DNA of 64,000 nucleotides from Mastacembelus armatus (GCF_900324485.2 NC_046641.1:25497944-25561943), one strand, 5' to 3'; counted from the first letter of the stretch, positions 36,682 to 48,800 are shown. The notes: generated by a model not told the origin, from the letters alone. Numbers and translations are program-made.

Positions 36682-38156
36682 TCAGTGCCCCTGCAGAGGA
36701 AGCCAGAAGCTGATGATGACTCCGCTCAGCGACCCTGCCCACCGCTTCCCAACGTTACACAGTGACCAATCACAGCAGGTGATTGAGACTCCAGGAAGTT
36801 CAGCCTGCTGACAGTGACGAGATGTTGCACAACCCCGAGACAAAACCAGGTCCAGAGACTCTACAGGTACACAGAGACAAGATACCAGGTCCAGAGACTA
36901 CAGGTACACAGAGACATGATACCAGGTCCAGAGATGCTACAGGTTCACAGAGACTCTACAGGTACACAGAGACATGATACCAGGTCCAGAGATGCTACGG
37001 AGACACGATAGCAGGTCCGGAGACTCTACAGGTACACAGAGACACGATAGCAGGTCCGGAGACTCTACAGGTACACAGAGACACGATAGCAGGTCCGGAG
37101 ACTCTACAGGTACACAGAGACACGATAGCAGGTCCGGAGACTCTACAGGTACACAGAGACACGATAGCAGGTCCGGACACTCTACAGGTACACTCAGACA
37201 AGACCTGGTCCAGAGACGCTACAGGTACACAGAGACAAGACCTGGTCCAGAGACTACAGTACATGATGATGATGGTGATGAGGAAGATGATGAAAATACT
37301 GACGGCTGTATGTTGTGATGCAGGATCGCAGTTTGAACCCTTTCTCTGTTTGACTGCAGTTGATGATTTCTGGTTTTCTGCAGCCCAGCTCCACGTAGCC
37401 TCGAAGCCCCTCTCCTCTAACATTACAGCCAAAACACTGCAGATATGCTGCTACACACACACACACACACAGGAAGAACCATGTGAGCCAGGTCAGCGGT
37501 GTGGCTCCCTGCTGTGTTTTTAATAGTTTTTGGACAACAATGGAGGTCTACGGCACAGACTGATAAGCTGAACCAGGTTCTGGATTCAACATTACGCTGA
37601 GGACACCACATTCATTGGTGCTGTCGGGATCTGGACTCAGTAACACACACAGAAATTACTAAATCACTGCCTTTAAACATGTTTGGACCATGTGACATGT
37701 GACCTGGTTCTTCAGAAGAGACCTTTAGTTTGAAACTGTAAAGGTCAGAGGTCATCGCTCTGTTGTTCATGCTAAAACTGAATCAAATTAACATTTAGAC
37801 TGAGAACAGCTGCAGGTCACAAATTTTAAAAAGCCCGACAAAGTGACAAAATCAGAGTTGGACTCTGTACAAACTAGTGATCGAACTGTACTCTCTCCAG
37901 TTCTGGAGAACATCTTTAAACAGCTTCTACATGACTGAAAAACCACACTCATGCAATGATTTTAAAAAGAAAGACAACACTGTATATACACCAACACATC
38001 TCTTTATATTTCTGACAAATTATAACCACATCATGGAATTGAAACCACACAGAAACTGAATTAGAGCTGATCAGAACAGGAAATGTGAGTCTTACCTTGC
38101 AGACAGGTGAGCGACAGAGCAGCGACACAGCAGACGAGCAGCTCACAGGGCGACAT
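36682..38156 (-). CDS. Ly6/uPAR (three-finger) domain protein with predicted GPI anchor
   Basis: Three exons that join in phase: 38156-38096, 37450-37304 and 36860-36682, 128 residues. Exon 1 is a signal peptide (MSPCELLVCCVAALSLTCLQ, donor GTAAGA). Exon 2 opens the Ly6 domain with LQCFGC, followed by ELGCRKPEIINC and LRSCITTYS. Exon 3 closes it with RGCATSRHC and the hallmark TCCDWSLCN, then a basic residue pair and a hydrophobic tail (AGSLSGVIISFWLPL) suited to a GPI-attachment signal. The signal / N-half / C-half exon structure is the standard Ly6 gene plan. It is probably a secreted-pathway, cell-surface protein; ligand unknown. The exon 2 donor is GTCAGT. The intron between exons 2 and 3 carries a tandem array touching the exon 3 acceptor. 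I cannot name the orthologue. Confidence 0.8.
36861..37260. repeat. 39-bp minisatellite seeded on the Ly6-like exon 3 acceptor
   Basis: About ten units; in the transcript strand each reads TGTACCTGTAG/AGTCTCCGGACCTG with CTATCGTGTCTCTG. The true junction reads GTACCTGTAG/AGTCTCTGGACCTG. Each unit therefore carries a copy of the splice acceptor and the first 14 or so bases of exon 3. Confidence 0.9.
37460..37640 (-). repeat. Interspersed repeat family A, copy 4
   Basis: The reverse-strand core (AATAGTTTTTGGACAACAAT, CTGAACCAGGTTCTGGATTC, CATTCATTGGTGCTGTC) matches the other family A copies. It lies in the first intron of the Ly6-like gene. Confidence 0.8.
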
Positions 38157-38375
38157 GATGGCACACAGCTGAGCCTGGAGCCTGCAGACAAAACTCAGGG
38201 TGACGCCACGCCACATGGTCTCAGTGTTTACATGGAGCTAACCAACCAGGTTAAGTATGAACAGGATATCAGAGAAAAGTAAGACAACTAACCAGCTGTT
38301 TGAAGAACTGGCCTCGTAACTAAAACAAAAATAAACAAAGATCAACTGAAAGTTAAAATTAATTTCAACTTAACC

Positions 38376-38620
38376 TGTTTCAATTCAATTCAATTTTATT
38401 TGTATAGCGCCAAATCACAATACAAATCATCTCAAGGCACTTTACAAAAACTAAAACTAAAAACCCAACAATTCCCTTATGAGCAGCACTTGGCGACAGT
38501 GGAGAGGAAAAACTCCCTTTAACGGAAGAAAAAACCTCCAGCAGAACCGGGCTCAGTTTGGGCGGCCATCTGCCTCGACCGGTTGGGGTGAGTGGATAGA
38601 GCAGAGAGAAAAGAACAGCA
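38376..38620 (-). repeat. Common teleost interspersed repeat (LINE/SINE-type tail)
   Basis: It contains TTCAATTCAATTTTATTTGT, ATAGCGCCAAATCACAA, GCACTTGGCGACAGTGGAG and CGGCCATCTGCCTCGACCGG, a highly repeated fish sequence. An AG microsatellite follows at about 38720-38750. Confidence 0.8.
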
Positions 38621-38829
38621 ACAATAAACAACAAATAGACACTGCAGGTTGGTGGGGCCAGTAACTGCACATCAGCGATAAACAGCTCCAGGACCAGGGA
38701 CACCTGCAGAAGGTACAGAGAGAGAGAGAGAGAGAGAGAGGGAGGGAGAGAGCACAAACTAGGGGAGAGAGAGAGCACAAGGTTAGTAACATTCAATGCT
38801 GTTTCACTGATGTGTCATAACCGGTGGGC

Positions 38830-39360
38830 AACTCAGAAGGCCGTAAGGTAGTCCGGACATCCACCTTCCTAGGGGATCCTGAGTCATTCCTAGGCCAGTT
38901 GAGATATATAATCTCTACTGTGCCTTCTGGGTTTGGCTCCTACCAGTTGGATGCGCCCAGGAAACTTCCAATGGAAGTCATCCAGGAGGCATCCTAATCG
39001 GGTGCCCGAACCACCTCATCTGGCTTCTTTTGACATGAAGGATCAGTGGTTCTACTCCATGCTCCATTCAGATGTCAGAGCTCCATCCTCTGTGCTTCTT
39101 CACCAGGACGGTCCTGAACAACACACCAATCTGTCAATCACCTGCTCCAGAGAGCAGTCCACGATTTTACAGCAGAGAACCTCGGCCTCAGACTTGGAGG
39201 TACTGACTCTAAGTGCTTCACACTCAGCTGCAAACCACCCCAGTACCTGCTGAAGGTCATGGTCTGATGAAGTGAGCAGGACCACATCATCTGCAAAAAG
39301 CAGAGATGCAACTCCAAGCCCCAAATTGGACACATGCCTCTCCCAGCTGTGACTTTAGGG
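38830..39360 (-). mobile_element. LINE reverse-transcriptase fragment with FADD motif
   Basis: The minus strand encodes GVASLLFADDVVLLTSSDHD and WFAAECEALRVSTSKSEAEV, including the catalytic FADD of a non-LTR reverse transcriptase. The part at 38860-39060 matches the downstream end of the same type of element. It is truncated and disrupted. It is probably related to the fragment at 35780-36020, in opposite orientation. Confidence 0.75.
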
Positions 39361-40226
39361 GTGTGCCGACGTCCTCGGGTGACGACAGCAAGAAGTGACT
39401 GTTTCAAACAACAATGGCAGCAACAACAACGTATAAATGACACATATTAACCCTAAGAACCCGACACAAACCATAAACCGACATGTTCATGTGACTTTTG
39501 CTCTCATTGTTGAAAATTACTTAGTGTTAGCCGGTGACTGACAGATTACTTGGCAAGTAACCTGCCATTTTGGTGTCTTATGGTGCCCTCCCAGGTGGTT
39601 CTGATCGTCCGGAGTGCTTTCCTTTCTCCTGTGAGGTCCGGGGCGCCACACTCAGGCTGCTTTTCTGCATGTGCAGAGCACATTTTAAAAACACTTGCAC
39701 CAAAAATCTTCTCATGTTCTATTTTGCTCAAAGCAGCAGGTTTGTGCTAAAATACAGAAGCTCAGCTAGAGACAGAGCAGCCGTTGTACATAAATCAAAG
39801 CTGCTTCATTCATACAAATTCTGCTCCTTTTTAAATAACTTGTGTAATTTCGCATTAATCAAAGTGTTTAGCAGATAAGTAGCTACTCTACTCCCCTGGT
39901 CATAGGGTTGAAAAGTAAAGAGGAAAGTTTTGATAAATGTTTCATTCTTAATTCATCTTCACAAAATGTAATAAACTTGTTATCGTCCATTTAGTTTCTA
40001 ATGACTCAAATCTAAATGAATCCAAAGACTAAAACCTGCAGTCAGTGGCTCATCATCACGAAAAATATGAAAAATATTTAAATCTTGTACATTTATAATA
40101 AATATGTATAATATAGTTAATATATATCCACGAGTAATTTTATATGTCAAACAATTTTCCAGTAGATCTGGAATAAAACTCTTCAGTCCGCCTCAGGGGG
40201 GCGACCTGCAGGGGGCGCGCTAGAGC

Positions 40227-40230
<4 letters not shown>
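39361..40230. other. Intergenic spacer upstream of the GST gene
   Basis: AT-rich; I see no gene or named element. The last part may hold the promoter of the GST gene. Confidence 0.5.

Positions 40231-40286
<56 letters not shown>
40231..40286. repeat. CA microsatellite at the GST promoter
   Basis: An uninterrupted CA run of roughly 50 bp, ending about 80 bp upstream of the start codon, probably near the transcription start. Confidence 0.95.
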
Positions 40287-40288
<2 letters not shown>

Positions 40289-40364
40289 GAGGAAGAAGCA
40301 CAGTCGCTAGTTTACCAGCAGTTCACTTCACCGTTTCTCACCGTTAAAATCCGGTCCAGTCTCC

Positions 40365-41738
40365 ATGGCACCAGGGCGGCAGGTGGAGGTGTACTTGGAC
40401 CTCATGTCGCAGCCCTGCCGGGCGGTCCACATCCTGCTCGACTGCACCAGGATCCCACACAAGGTCCGCTACGTGGCCCTGAGGAGAGGTGAGCAGCTAA
40501 GCAGGCTACTGCCCCGGAGAACTTTGACCCAGACCAGAGCTCCTTTTTATATTTCCCAAAACACACCTGGGACATGACGCAGGCTCACACGGCCGCTGAT
40601 ACACTGGGACTATGGACAAACTAGCACTATCACCGTGTTCTAGTAAAGTCCCGGTTTTCAGGTTGTTTTCTACTGTTGGTGTGACGTGATCCGGAGTTTG
40701 TCGTGTTGTATTTGGTCTCCTTAAACTCTGTGTTTTCTGAATGGAGTCTGGTTTGAGCTTGTCCTTAACCCCCTATGTGCAGGAGAGAACAGGACTCCAG
40801 ACTTCGCCAAGCTGAACCCCATGCAGAAGGTTCCTGTCCTGGTGGACCATGGCTTCATCCTGACAGAGAGGTACCAGCCGCATGCAGCCCTGCATCATCC
40901 TCTTCTGGACACGGCTGGTTCCGTGTCCACCAGCAGTTTTCTCACTTCAGGTAACACCTCCCTGGTCTGTGTGTGTTGCAGTGACGCCATCCTGAAGTAC
41001 CTGGCCAGCAGGGCCGACGTCCCGCAGCACTGGTACCCGCGGCAGCCGGAGAGACGAGCCCGAGTGGACGAGTACACAGCCTGGCATCACAGCAACACAC
41101 GACCACACGCTGCTAAAGTCTTTATGCTGGAGGTGAGTGACGTAGACCAGGTGTTGAAACTGCAGGTGTGTTAGAAGCACTGACACTGAACAGCGAAGGG
41201 TCCAGACTACAGTAAATCTCCCTCTGGTTTGTGTCTGTTGGGCTCTGACTACATCCTGGACCAAGTGCCTGGAGTCTGACCTGCTGCTGTTCACGTGAGG
41301 TTTACCGATGCTCCAAACTGCGCTCTGTCTCCGCCCGTCTCAGGTGCTGCTTCCGGCTCGGTCCGGATCCCAGGTGGATGAGGAGCGTTTGATTCGGGCT
41401 CTGTCTCAACTCGATGACACTCTGGACAAACTGGAGACCATGTTTCTCCGCAGACAGCCTTTCCTCTGCGGAGATGACGTCACGGTGGCCGACCTGCTCG
41501 CCGTGTGTGAGCTGATGCAGGTGAGTTAACGTTGCTATCGCCCCGCCCCCCGCTGCCATAGCTTATCTGTGGTTTGTCCGCCTGTCTCCAGCCGCTAGGT
41601 GGAGGCAGAGACGTCCTGCAGGCTCGTCCTCAGCTGCGGAGGTGGAGGAGCAAAGTTCAGGCGGCTGTGGGTGACGCTTTTGACCGAGCGCACGCCGTCC
41701 TGTATGACGTCAGAGATCGCCGCAAAGCCAAGCTGTGA
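40365..41738 (+). CDS. gstt1: Theta-class glutathione S-transferase
   Basis: Five coding exons 40365-40488, 40783-40870, 40982-41132, 41344-41520 and 41592-41738, giving 228 residues. The thioredoxin-like N-domain begins VEVYLDLMSQPCRAVHILLD, with the theta-class catalytic Ser in SQPCR, then KLNPMQKVPVLVDHGFILTE and SDAILKYLA (glutathione-binding SDAI; theta members usually have ES-AI). The C-domain includes WYPRQPERRARVDEYTAWHH, FLCGDDVTVADLLAVCELMQ (the N-capping box region) and ends DRRKAKL. Theta GSTs conjugate glutathione to small electrophiles, mostly in the cytosol. The length is normal for the class (about 220-240). A polyadenylation signal AATAAA is at 42137-42142. Which theta paralogue it is cannot be settled by eye, so the symbol is tentative. 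Confidence 0.88.
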
Positions 41739-42142
41739 TGTCATCGCACGGTGGGACTAAAGGAGACGCCAAACGTCGTCCAGAGACTGAGAAAACCAGC
41801 GGATCAGGTTCCAGTCTCTGTTTTCATTAATTTACTGATCAAGCATGTGATCTGTCTGAGCTCTGACGTCACCTGATCAGAGCTCGTGGTCTTAGATGTT
41901 GTTTACTCTACAGCTCAGAATCAGCGCTGAACTAAACCGTCTGCTGTGTGGCCAGCCTTACAACAGAAATTTCCCACAGCACTTGAACACAGCACAGGTG
42001 AATGGATAAGTTGCCAGGTAGAAAATATGTTTGAGACTTATCTGATTCTAAAAACTGTATTTTAATGCAGGAATGAGGAGAATAGTCTGTTTTCCTGTTT
42101 TGTGATTACTGGCAGTAAAATCACTTTGTAATGAAGAATAAA

Positions 42143-42742
42143 GTTGTAATATTTTATTTTCAAATTCAGGTGTTTCAGTTTTTTCATGAACTTGTATTGT
42201 CGTGACAACATTTGCACTGTTGACGTAAACACTCAACCAGCAGGAAGCTGCAGTGGAACCAGAGCCTGTAAACAGAGTCTGGTTCTCAGAGTCTGGAGCT
42301 GGTTTTTGGAAACAGACGGGCCTCCCATTGTTGGTGAGGAAGAACCATGTGAGCCAGGTCAGCGGTGTGGCTCACTGCTGGGTTTTTAATAGTTTTTGGA
42401 CAACAATGGAGGTCTACGGCTCAGACCCATAACCTGAACCAGGTTCTGGATTCACACACATTCATTGGTGCTCTTGGTCTCTGGACTCAGGGACACAGAG
42501 AGTCAGCGGCAGTGTCTTTAACTGGGAAGAGCTCGGCTGATGCTTCTCGTGCCTCGTTCTGCATTTTGACTGAATGGATGAAGTAAAAGTGCCTGTACCA
42601 GCTGATCTCAGGTCAGTACTGATGGCCTAATGAACACAGGTAATACTGATTGTTGAGGCCTTGAGCTTCAGGTTAAAATGTTTTAAAACCAGAGAAAAAA
42701 GTTGTTCAATATAAAAACACACACAGTAAAAATATAAAAACA
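42143..42742. other. Spacer between GST and CHEK2 3' ends
   Basis: It separates two converging genes and includes repeat family A copy 5. No gene is seen. Confidence 0.5.
42285..42492 (-). repeat. Interspersed repeat family A, copy 5
   Basis: Reverse orientation; it includes GAGCTGGTTTTTGGAAACAG, CGGGCCTCCCATTGTTGGTG and AATAGTTTTTGGACAACAAT, pairing end to end with copy 2. Confidence 0.8.
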
Positions 42743-42845
42743 CTTTATTAGAAACATTCTACATTTTATTTACAGTGGAGTGTTTCAGTAGTGAACAGGT
42801 AGCACAGTCACATGACCTGAGGAATGGCTGAACCTGATTGGTAGT

Positions 42846-45800
42846 CTACAGCAGGCCACGAGGCAGAGCTTGGCTCCGTTTGGCCGGATGCTCCTCTTCT
42901 TCCTCGTCTCCCTCATCACGCCCTCGTTTTCTCCTGGTGTCTGACCCCCTCACCTGCTGGGGGAGGAGTCAGGGGCGGGGTTATTAGCAGTGTGTAGTTC
43001 CTGAGGAACCAAAATCCATGTAATGGTTAAACTGCACCAAAATACAGGAAATGTTTGGACCTGAACACGTGTTAGAATAAATGAGCAGTACTACTGCAGT
43101 ACCAGTAGAAATACCACAGAGTAAAATACTGCATTCCAAATATTACTGCAGTAAAAGTCCAAAAGTACCATCATCCAAATGTACTTGAAGTATCCAAAGT
43201 AAAAGTACTCATTGTGCAGAATGGCCCATTTCACATGAATGGATCTGATATTATTGGATTCTAATTATTGATGATTATTGTGTTGATCATTTTAATTTGA
43301 AGTACTCTATATATACCGCTGGGTAGCTGATTGCTGATGGTGGCACAGATTGACACCAGGTGAGATATGTGTACAAGGCTGACACTAGTGTTCAGGTGTG
43401 GTCCAAATGTTGATTACATTATGTAAATAAACTGGTCATCTTTATTTATTTGTGTGTGGTTACCACAGCAGCAGATACATCTCCAGATGGGTACATGAGT
43501 CTGTGAGCCGTCTCCATCATCACGTGATCCTGAAAAACAAACAGAATGTGCAGCAGCGGAGGAGACGTCCATCTGTACTATGATCTACGGCCAACAGCCA
43601 CTGACGCTTCATGTCCTTCACAGATTATCTGTGTTGACATTAACGATTATTTGATTGATTTGATGATTTAGATTAGAATGAGTGAATAAAGTTTGGTGGG
43701 TCTGAGCAGGCTGATGGATTACGTGCAGATATTATGTACAGAACTTCAGTAAATGTACTTTGTTACTGGGGGCCAGTGCTGAAGAGGGCGGGCCAGGACC
43801 AGGACACAGATCTGGGACTGACCTTACAAATATAAATACTGCAGAACTGTTGTGGTATTACTGCGGTGCTATGTATGAGGTGCAGTTACCTGTAACCAGG
43901 GGTGCAGCAGGGCTTCATCAATAGTCATCCTCTTACTGGGATCAACCACCAGCAGCTTCCTCACCACATCCTTTGCTGTGAACACACACACAGGCTGATG
44001 GGGGGGTGGACAAAATACCTCAAACACCTGTTCAGCTTCTGCTACAACAGCTCTTGTAAAACTGCAGCAGTGTTTTTACAACAGTACCTTGGTCAGAAAC
44101 ATGTTTCCATTTGGACTGAACCATGGTGAACTCTCCTCGAATTATCTGATCTGTGATCGACTGGCGACCAAAACTCTCATGAAATGGAGGATAACCACCC
44201 AGACTGAGAGACAGACAGGTGGAGAGAGAGCCGGGTGAACAAGCAAAAAGATCTATGACTGAGTGCACGGTCATACACCCACACTGGAAGACAGGTGAGG
44301 ATGAGACAGGTGAGCCTACCAGACAAAGAGCAGGACTCCAAGGCTCCAGGCGTCCACAGCGAGGCCGTAACCCGTGGTGGAGGCATGTGTGAAGACCTCA
44401 GGAGCAAGATATGATGGGGTCCCACACAGAGTCCTCATCAACACGGCCTCCTCCAGGATCCTGGACTGGTTAAAGTCTGTCACCTGAGGGAAACGCAGGT
44501 CACACACAGATCACATGCAGATACACGCAGGAGTAAGAAAAGCCAGAACAGTGTAGTACTACTCTATTCATAGTACTGAATTTGAATTTTCTGCTACTAA
44601 AACATGTTTTTATGATAAACTGATAAAAACGTCTGTGCACAGTGAATGATGAAGGTGTCTACCTTGATCAGACAGACATCATCCTGTGAGGACAGCAGCA
44701 CGTTCTCTGGTTTCAGGTCTCTGTGGATAATGCCATTACTGTGGAGGTACTGTGCACACACGCACACACACACACACACACACACACCAGAGACACAGAA
44801 TCACATGTGGTCTGTCACAGCTGTACTGGTTACCATAACAACAGCAGCTGTGCCTCACCTGGACTGCTCTGAGCATCTGGTAGAAATAAAGTTTGGCAAT
44901 GGACTCGTTGAGCTGCTGCTGAGACTTTACTTTGTGGAACAGTTCACCCCCCTCCATCCTGAAACACACACACATTAACCCCCTCCACCCTGAAACACAC
45001 ACACATTAACCCCCTCCACCCTGAAACACACACACATTAACCCCCTCCACCCTGAAACAGGACTCACAGCTCCAACACGATGTAGTAACTGTCGTCTGTC
45101 TGGTAGAAATCCTCTGTCTTTATAAGACAAGGCTGCAGGAGAGGAGACAGAGAGGAGACAAGGACAGGAGACATAGGGAGGAGACAAGGACAGGAGATAG
45201 AGAGGAGACAAGGACAGGAGAGAGAGGAGACAAGGACAGGAGACAAGGACAGGAGACAGAGAGGAGACACGGACAGGAGACAGAGAGGAGACAAGGACAG
45301 GAGAGAGGAGACAAGGAGAGGAGACAAGGACAGGAGACAGAGAGGAGACAAGGACAGGAGACAGAGAGGAGACAAGGACAGGAGACATGGAAAGAAGACA
45401 AGGACAGGAGGCACAGAGGAGAGGAGACAAGGACAGGAGGCAAGGAGAGGAGATGAGACAAGGACAGGAGACAAGGAGAGGAGATGAGACAAGGACAGGA
45501 GACAAGGAGAGGAGGCAAGGAGAGGACACAGGGAGAGGAGACAAGGACAGGAGACATGAAAAGGAGACATGGAAAGGAGGCAAGGACAGGAGATAGAGAG
45601 GAGGCAAGGAGAGGAGACAAAGAGGAGACAAGGACAGGAGACATGGACAGGAGACAAGGACAGGAGATAGAGAGGAGACAAGGACAGGAGACAGAGAGGA
45701 GACAAGGAAAGGAGACAGAGTGGAGACGAGGAGAGGAGACAAGGACAGGAGACAGAGAGGAGACAAGGACAGGAGACAAGGAGAGGAGGCAGAGAGGAGA

Positions 45801-48800
45801 CAAGGAGAGGAGACAAAGAGGAGACAAGGACAGGAGAAAAGGAGAGGAGGCAAGGAGAGGACACAGGGAGAGGAGACAAGGACAGGAGACAAGGAGAGGA
45901 GACAAGGACAGGAGACATGAAAAGGAGACATGGAAAGGAGGCAAGGACAGGAGACAAGGACAGGAGACAGACAGGAGGCAAGGAGAGGAGACAAAGAGGA
46001 GACAAGGACAGGAGACATGGAAAGGAGACAAGGACAGGAGACAGAGAGGAGACAAGGACAGGAGACAGAGAGGAGACAAGGAAAGGAGACAGAGAGGAGA
46101 CGAGGAGAGGAGACAAGGACAGGAGACAGAGAGGAGACAAGGACAGGAGACAGAGAGGAGACAAGGACAGGAGACAAGGAGAGGAGGCAGAGAGGAGACA
46201 AGGAGAGGAGACAAGGACAGGAGAGGAGAGGAGACAAGGACAGGACATAAGGAGAGGAGGCAAAGAGAGGAGACAAGGAAGGGAGACAAAGACAGGAGAC
46301 GAGGAGAGGAGACAAGGACAGGAGACAAGGAGAGGAGGCAGAGAGGAGACAAGGAGAGGAGACAAGGACAGGAGGCGGAGAGGAGAGGAGACAAGGACAG
46401 GACATAAGGAGAGGAGGCAGAGAGAGGAGACAAGGAAGGGAGACAAAGACAGGAGACAAGGACAGGAGACAGAGAGAGGACATGTTTATGTCTGTATTTC
46501 ATAATAAAAGAGCAGTTTCTATAGTTACTGTCTCTTCGTTGGTGTCAGACTCACATGGTCAACCCTCTGGAGAATCTCAATCTCTGTCTTCGCGTTTCGT
46601 GTCGCCGTCTGTGATTGGACAAAAACAAACAGGTTTCTGCTGTCGCTGTCTGTGATTGGACAAAAACAAACAGGTTTCTGCTGTCGCTGTCTGTGATTGG
46701 ACAATAACAAACAGGTTTCTGTTGTCGCTGTCTGTGATTGGACAATAACAAACAGGTTTCTGCTGTCGCTGTCTGTGATTGGACAATAACAAACAGGTTT
46801 CTGCTGTCGCTGTCTGTGATTGGACAATAACAAACAGGTTTCTGCTGTCGCTGTCTGTGATTGGACAAAAACAAACAGGTTTCTGCTGTCGCTGTCTGTG
46901 ATTGGACAAAAACAAACAGGTTTCTGCAGTCGCTGTCTGTGATTGGACAAAAACAAACAGGTTTCTGCTGTCGCTGTCTGTGATTGGACAAAAACAAACA
47001 GGTTTCTGCTGTCGCTGTCTGTGATTGGACAATAACAAAGGTTTCTGCTGTCGCTGTCTGTGATTGGACAAAAACAAACAGGTTTCTGCAGTCGCTGTCT
47101 GTGATTGGACAAAAACAAACAGGTTTCTGCTGTCGCTGTCTGTGATTGGACAAAAACAAACAGGTTTCTGCAGTCGCTGTCTGTGATTGGACGATATCAA
47201 ACAGGTTTCTGCAGTCGCTGTCTGTGATTGGACGATATCAAACAGGTTTCTGTTGTCGCTGTCTGTGATTTGACAAAAACAAAGAGGTTCTTGCTACTTC
47301 AGAGATAGAAAAAAGGAATCAAGGAAGGTAAGAAGGAAAGGAGGCAACTTGGCTCAGCCAGTCAGAGCAGAGGAGCAAACTCACCCCCTCAGACTGAAAG
47401 TTCTTCTTGTTTATTATTTTTACGGCAAACTTCTTACAGTTGGATCTCTCAAAGGCCAGTCTGACTTCACCACACACTCCTCTGGAATGACACACGCCAC
47501 GCTGGTTCACGGTACAGGAAGTGACATCACAGCAGATACAGACAGAAAGATGTTACATCCTGTTTGTCAGTGAGTCTGTGCTGCCACCACGTTGGAGCAG
47601 GTTCAGTTCAACCAGCAGAGTTCAAGCTGCTTTGGACGTTAAGTGACCCAAAACCTTCTCAGCTGAAGATCAGCTCAGGGTTCTGATGGCTGCAGCCGTG
47701 AACAGACCTGCTGCCCTCACGCATCAAGAGGCTTCCCTGTCCCAACATGGCGGCTGCACCAGGTGTGTGTCTGTGAGTCACTCACGTGCCAATGCGTCGG
47801 GTCAGCAGATATTTCTCCTGCAGCTCTTTAGGTAAAGTGGACTGATCGTCAAACATCAGATCAATGAAGACAAAGACTGTGGGCAGAGACAGACGGGGTG
47901 AGGAGACACCTGGACCTACCAGTCCCGGTGTTTTTGTACAGCACTGCCCTGAATACGAGAGCAGGTTTTTCTCTAGAGACTTATCAGTGGAAGTCATCAT
48001 ATCTTTGAGGATGAGACAGTAACATGTCGAAGTCACACAGTCCTATTGGGAGTGGTGCATTGTGGGTAGTTTTTAGCTTAATGTTGCTAAGCTAGTGTGT
48101 GTTTTTGTGTAGATTGTTCTGCATGAATTCATGAGTTCACAGCATGTCTGACCATGAAGCTGAGAAAGTCTGTCAGGATTACAGCTGCCACAGACGCTGG
48201 GACAGTGAATGAAGATACACTAATGGCTAGTCCCTGTTTCTACCAGAGAAAACCTCAGTGATGTGGACTCTCCTGGATTCACAAGAAATTTTTTTTTTCT
48301 TTCAGAAACACGTGTTGGAAAAGTTGTGTGCTCTTATATTCAGGTCAGAACGTTGTCTGACCTTTGTTTCGTTGCTCAGCCAAAGCGAGCACGGCATTGT
48401 TGACCAGAGGAAGCTTCTTGCCTTTACCGATCAGGATCCCATCAACAAACGTGCCGTTATTACTGTAGTCCTCCACAAACACCTCGCTGCCATCCTGACA
48501 CACACACACAGCTGGTCAGAGTGCAACATATAGTGCCAGTAGCAGTAGTAGTAGTAGCAGTAGTAGTATTTCTATTCTTACTCTGTAGATCCTGAAGTGT
48601 TTCTTGCTGTAGATTCTGAACTTATTGGATCCTCGATCATCAGGATCATCCAGGACATAATTACACTTAGATCCTCGTCCAAACAGGTACTGGTCCTCTA
48701 TACAGTCTGCAAACAAAAAACAACAAACAAACAGGTACTGGTCGTCTATACAGTCTGCAAACAAACAACAACAAACAAACAGGTACTGGTCGTCTATACA

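Noticed and set aside
36682-36800. Alternative second exon giving a 33-residue secreted peptide directly from the signal exon
   Set aside because: Splicing 38096 to an acceptor near 36690 is phase-compatible, but the Ly6 model uses all cysteine-bearing exons and matches a known family.
36995-37432. 145-codon minus ORF with a hydrophobic stretch (IFIIFLITIIIMYCSLW)
   Set aside because: It overlaps Ly6 exon 2 in another frame and runs into the 39-bp array; the in-phase three-exon Ly6 model explains the region better.
44975-46504. Several ORFs of 300-500 codons on both strands (LSLSPVLVS or RRQGQETR repeats)
   Set aside because: They are translations of the purine-rich array in a CHEK2 intron; openness in many frames on both strands shows it is a repeat effect.
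46525-47200. Three overlapping ORFs near 200 codons ([19 protein letters not shown])
   Set aside because: The 41-bp CHEK2 intron array cycles through three frames; only the short TEIEILQ exon at 46555-46608 is real.
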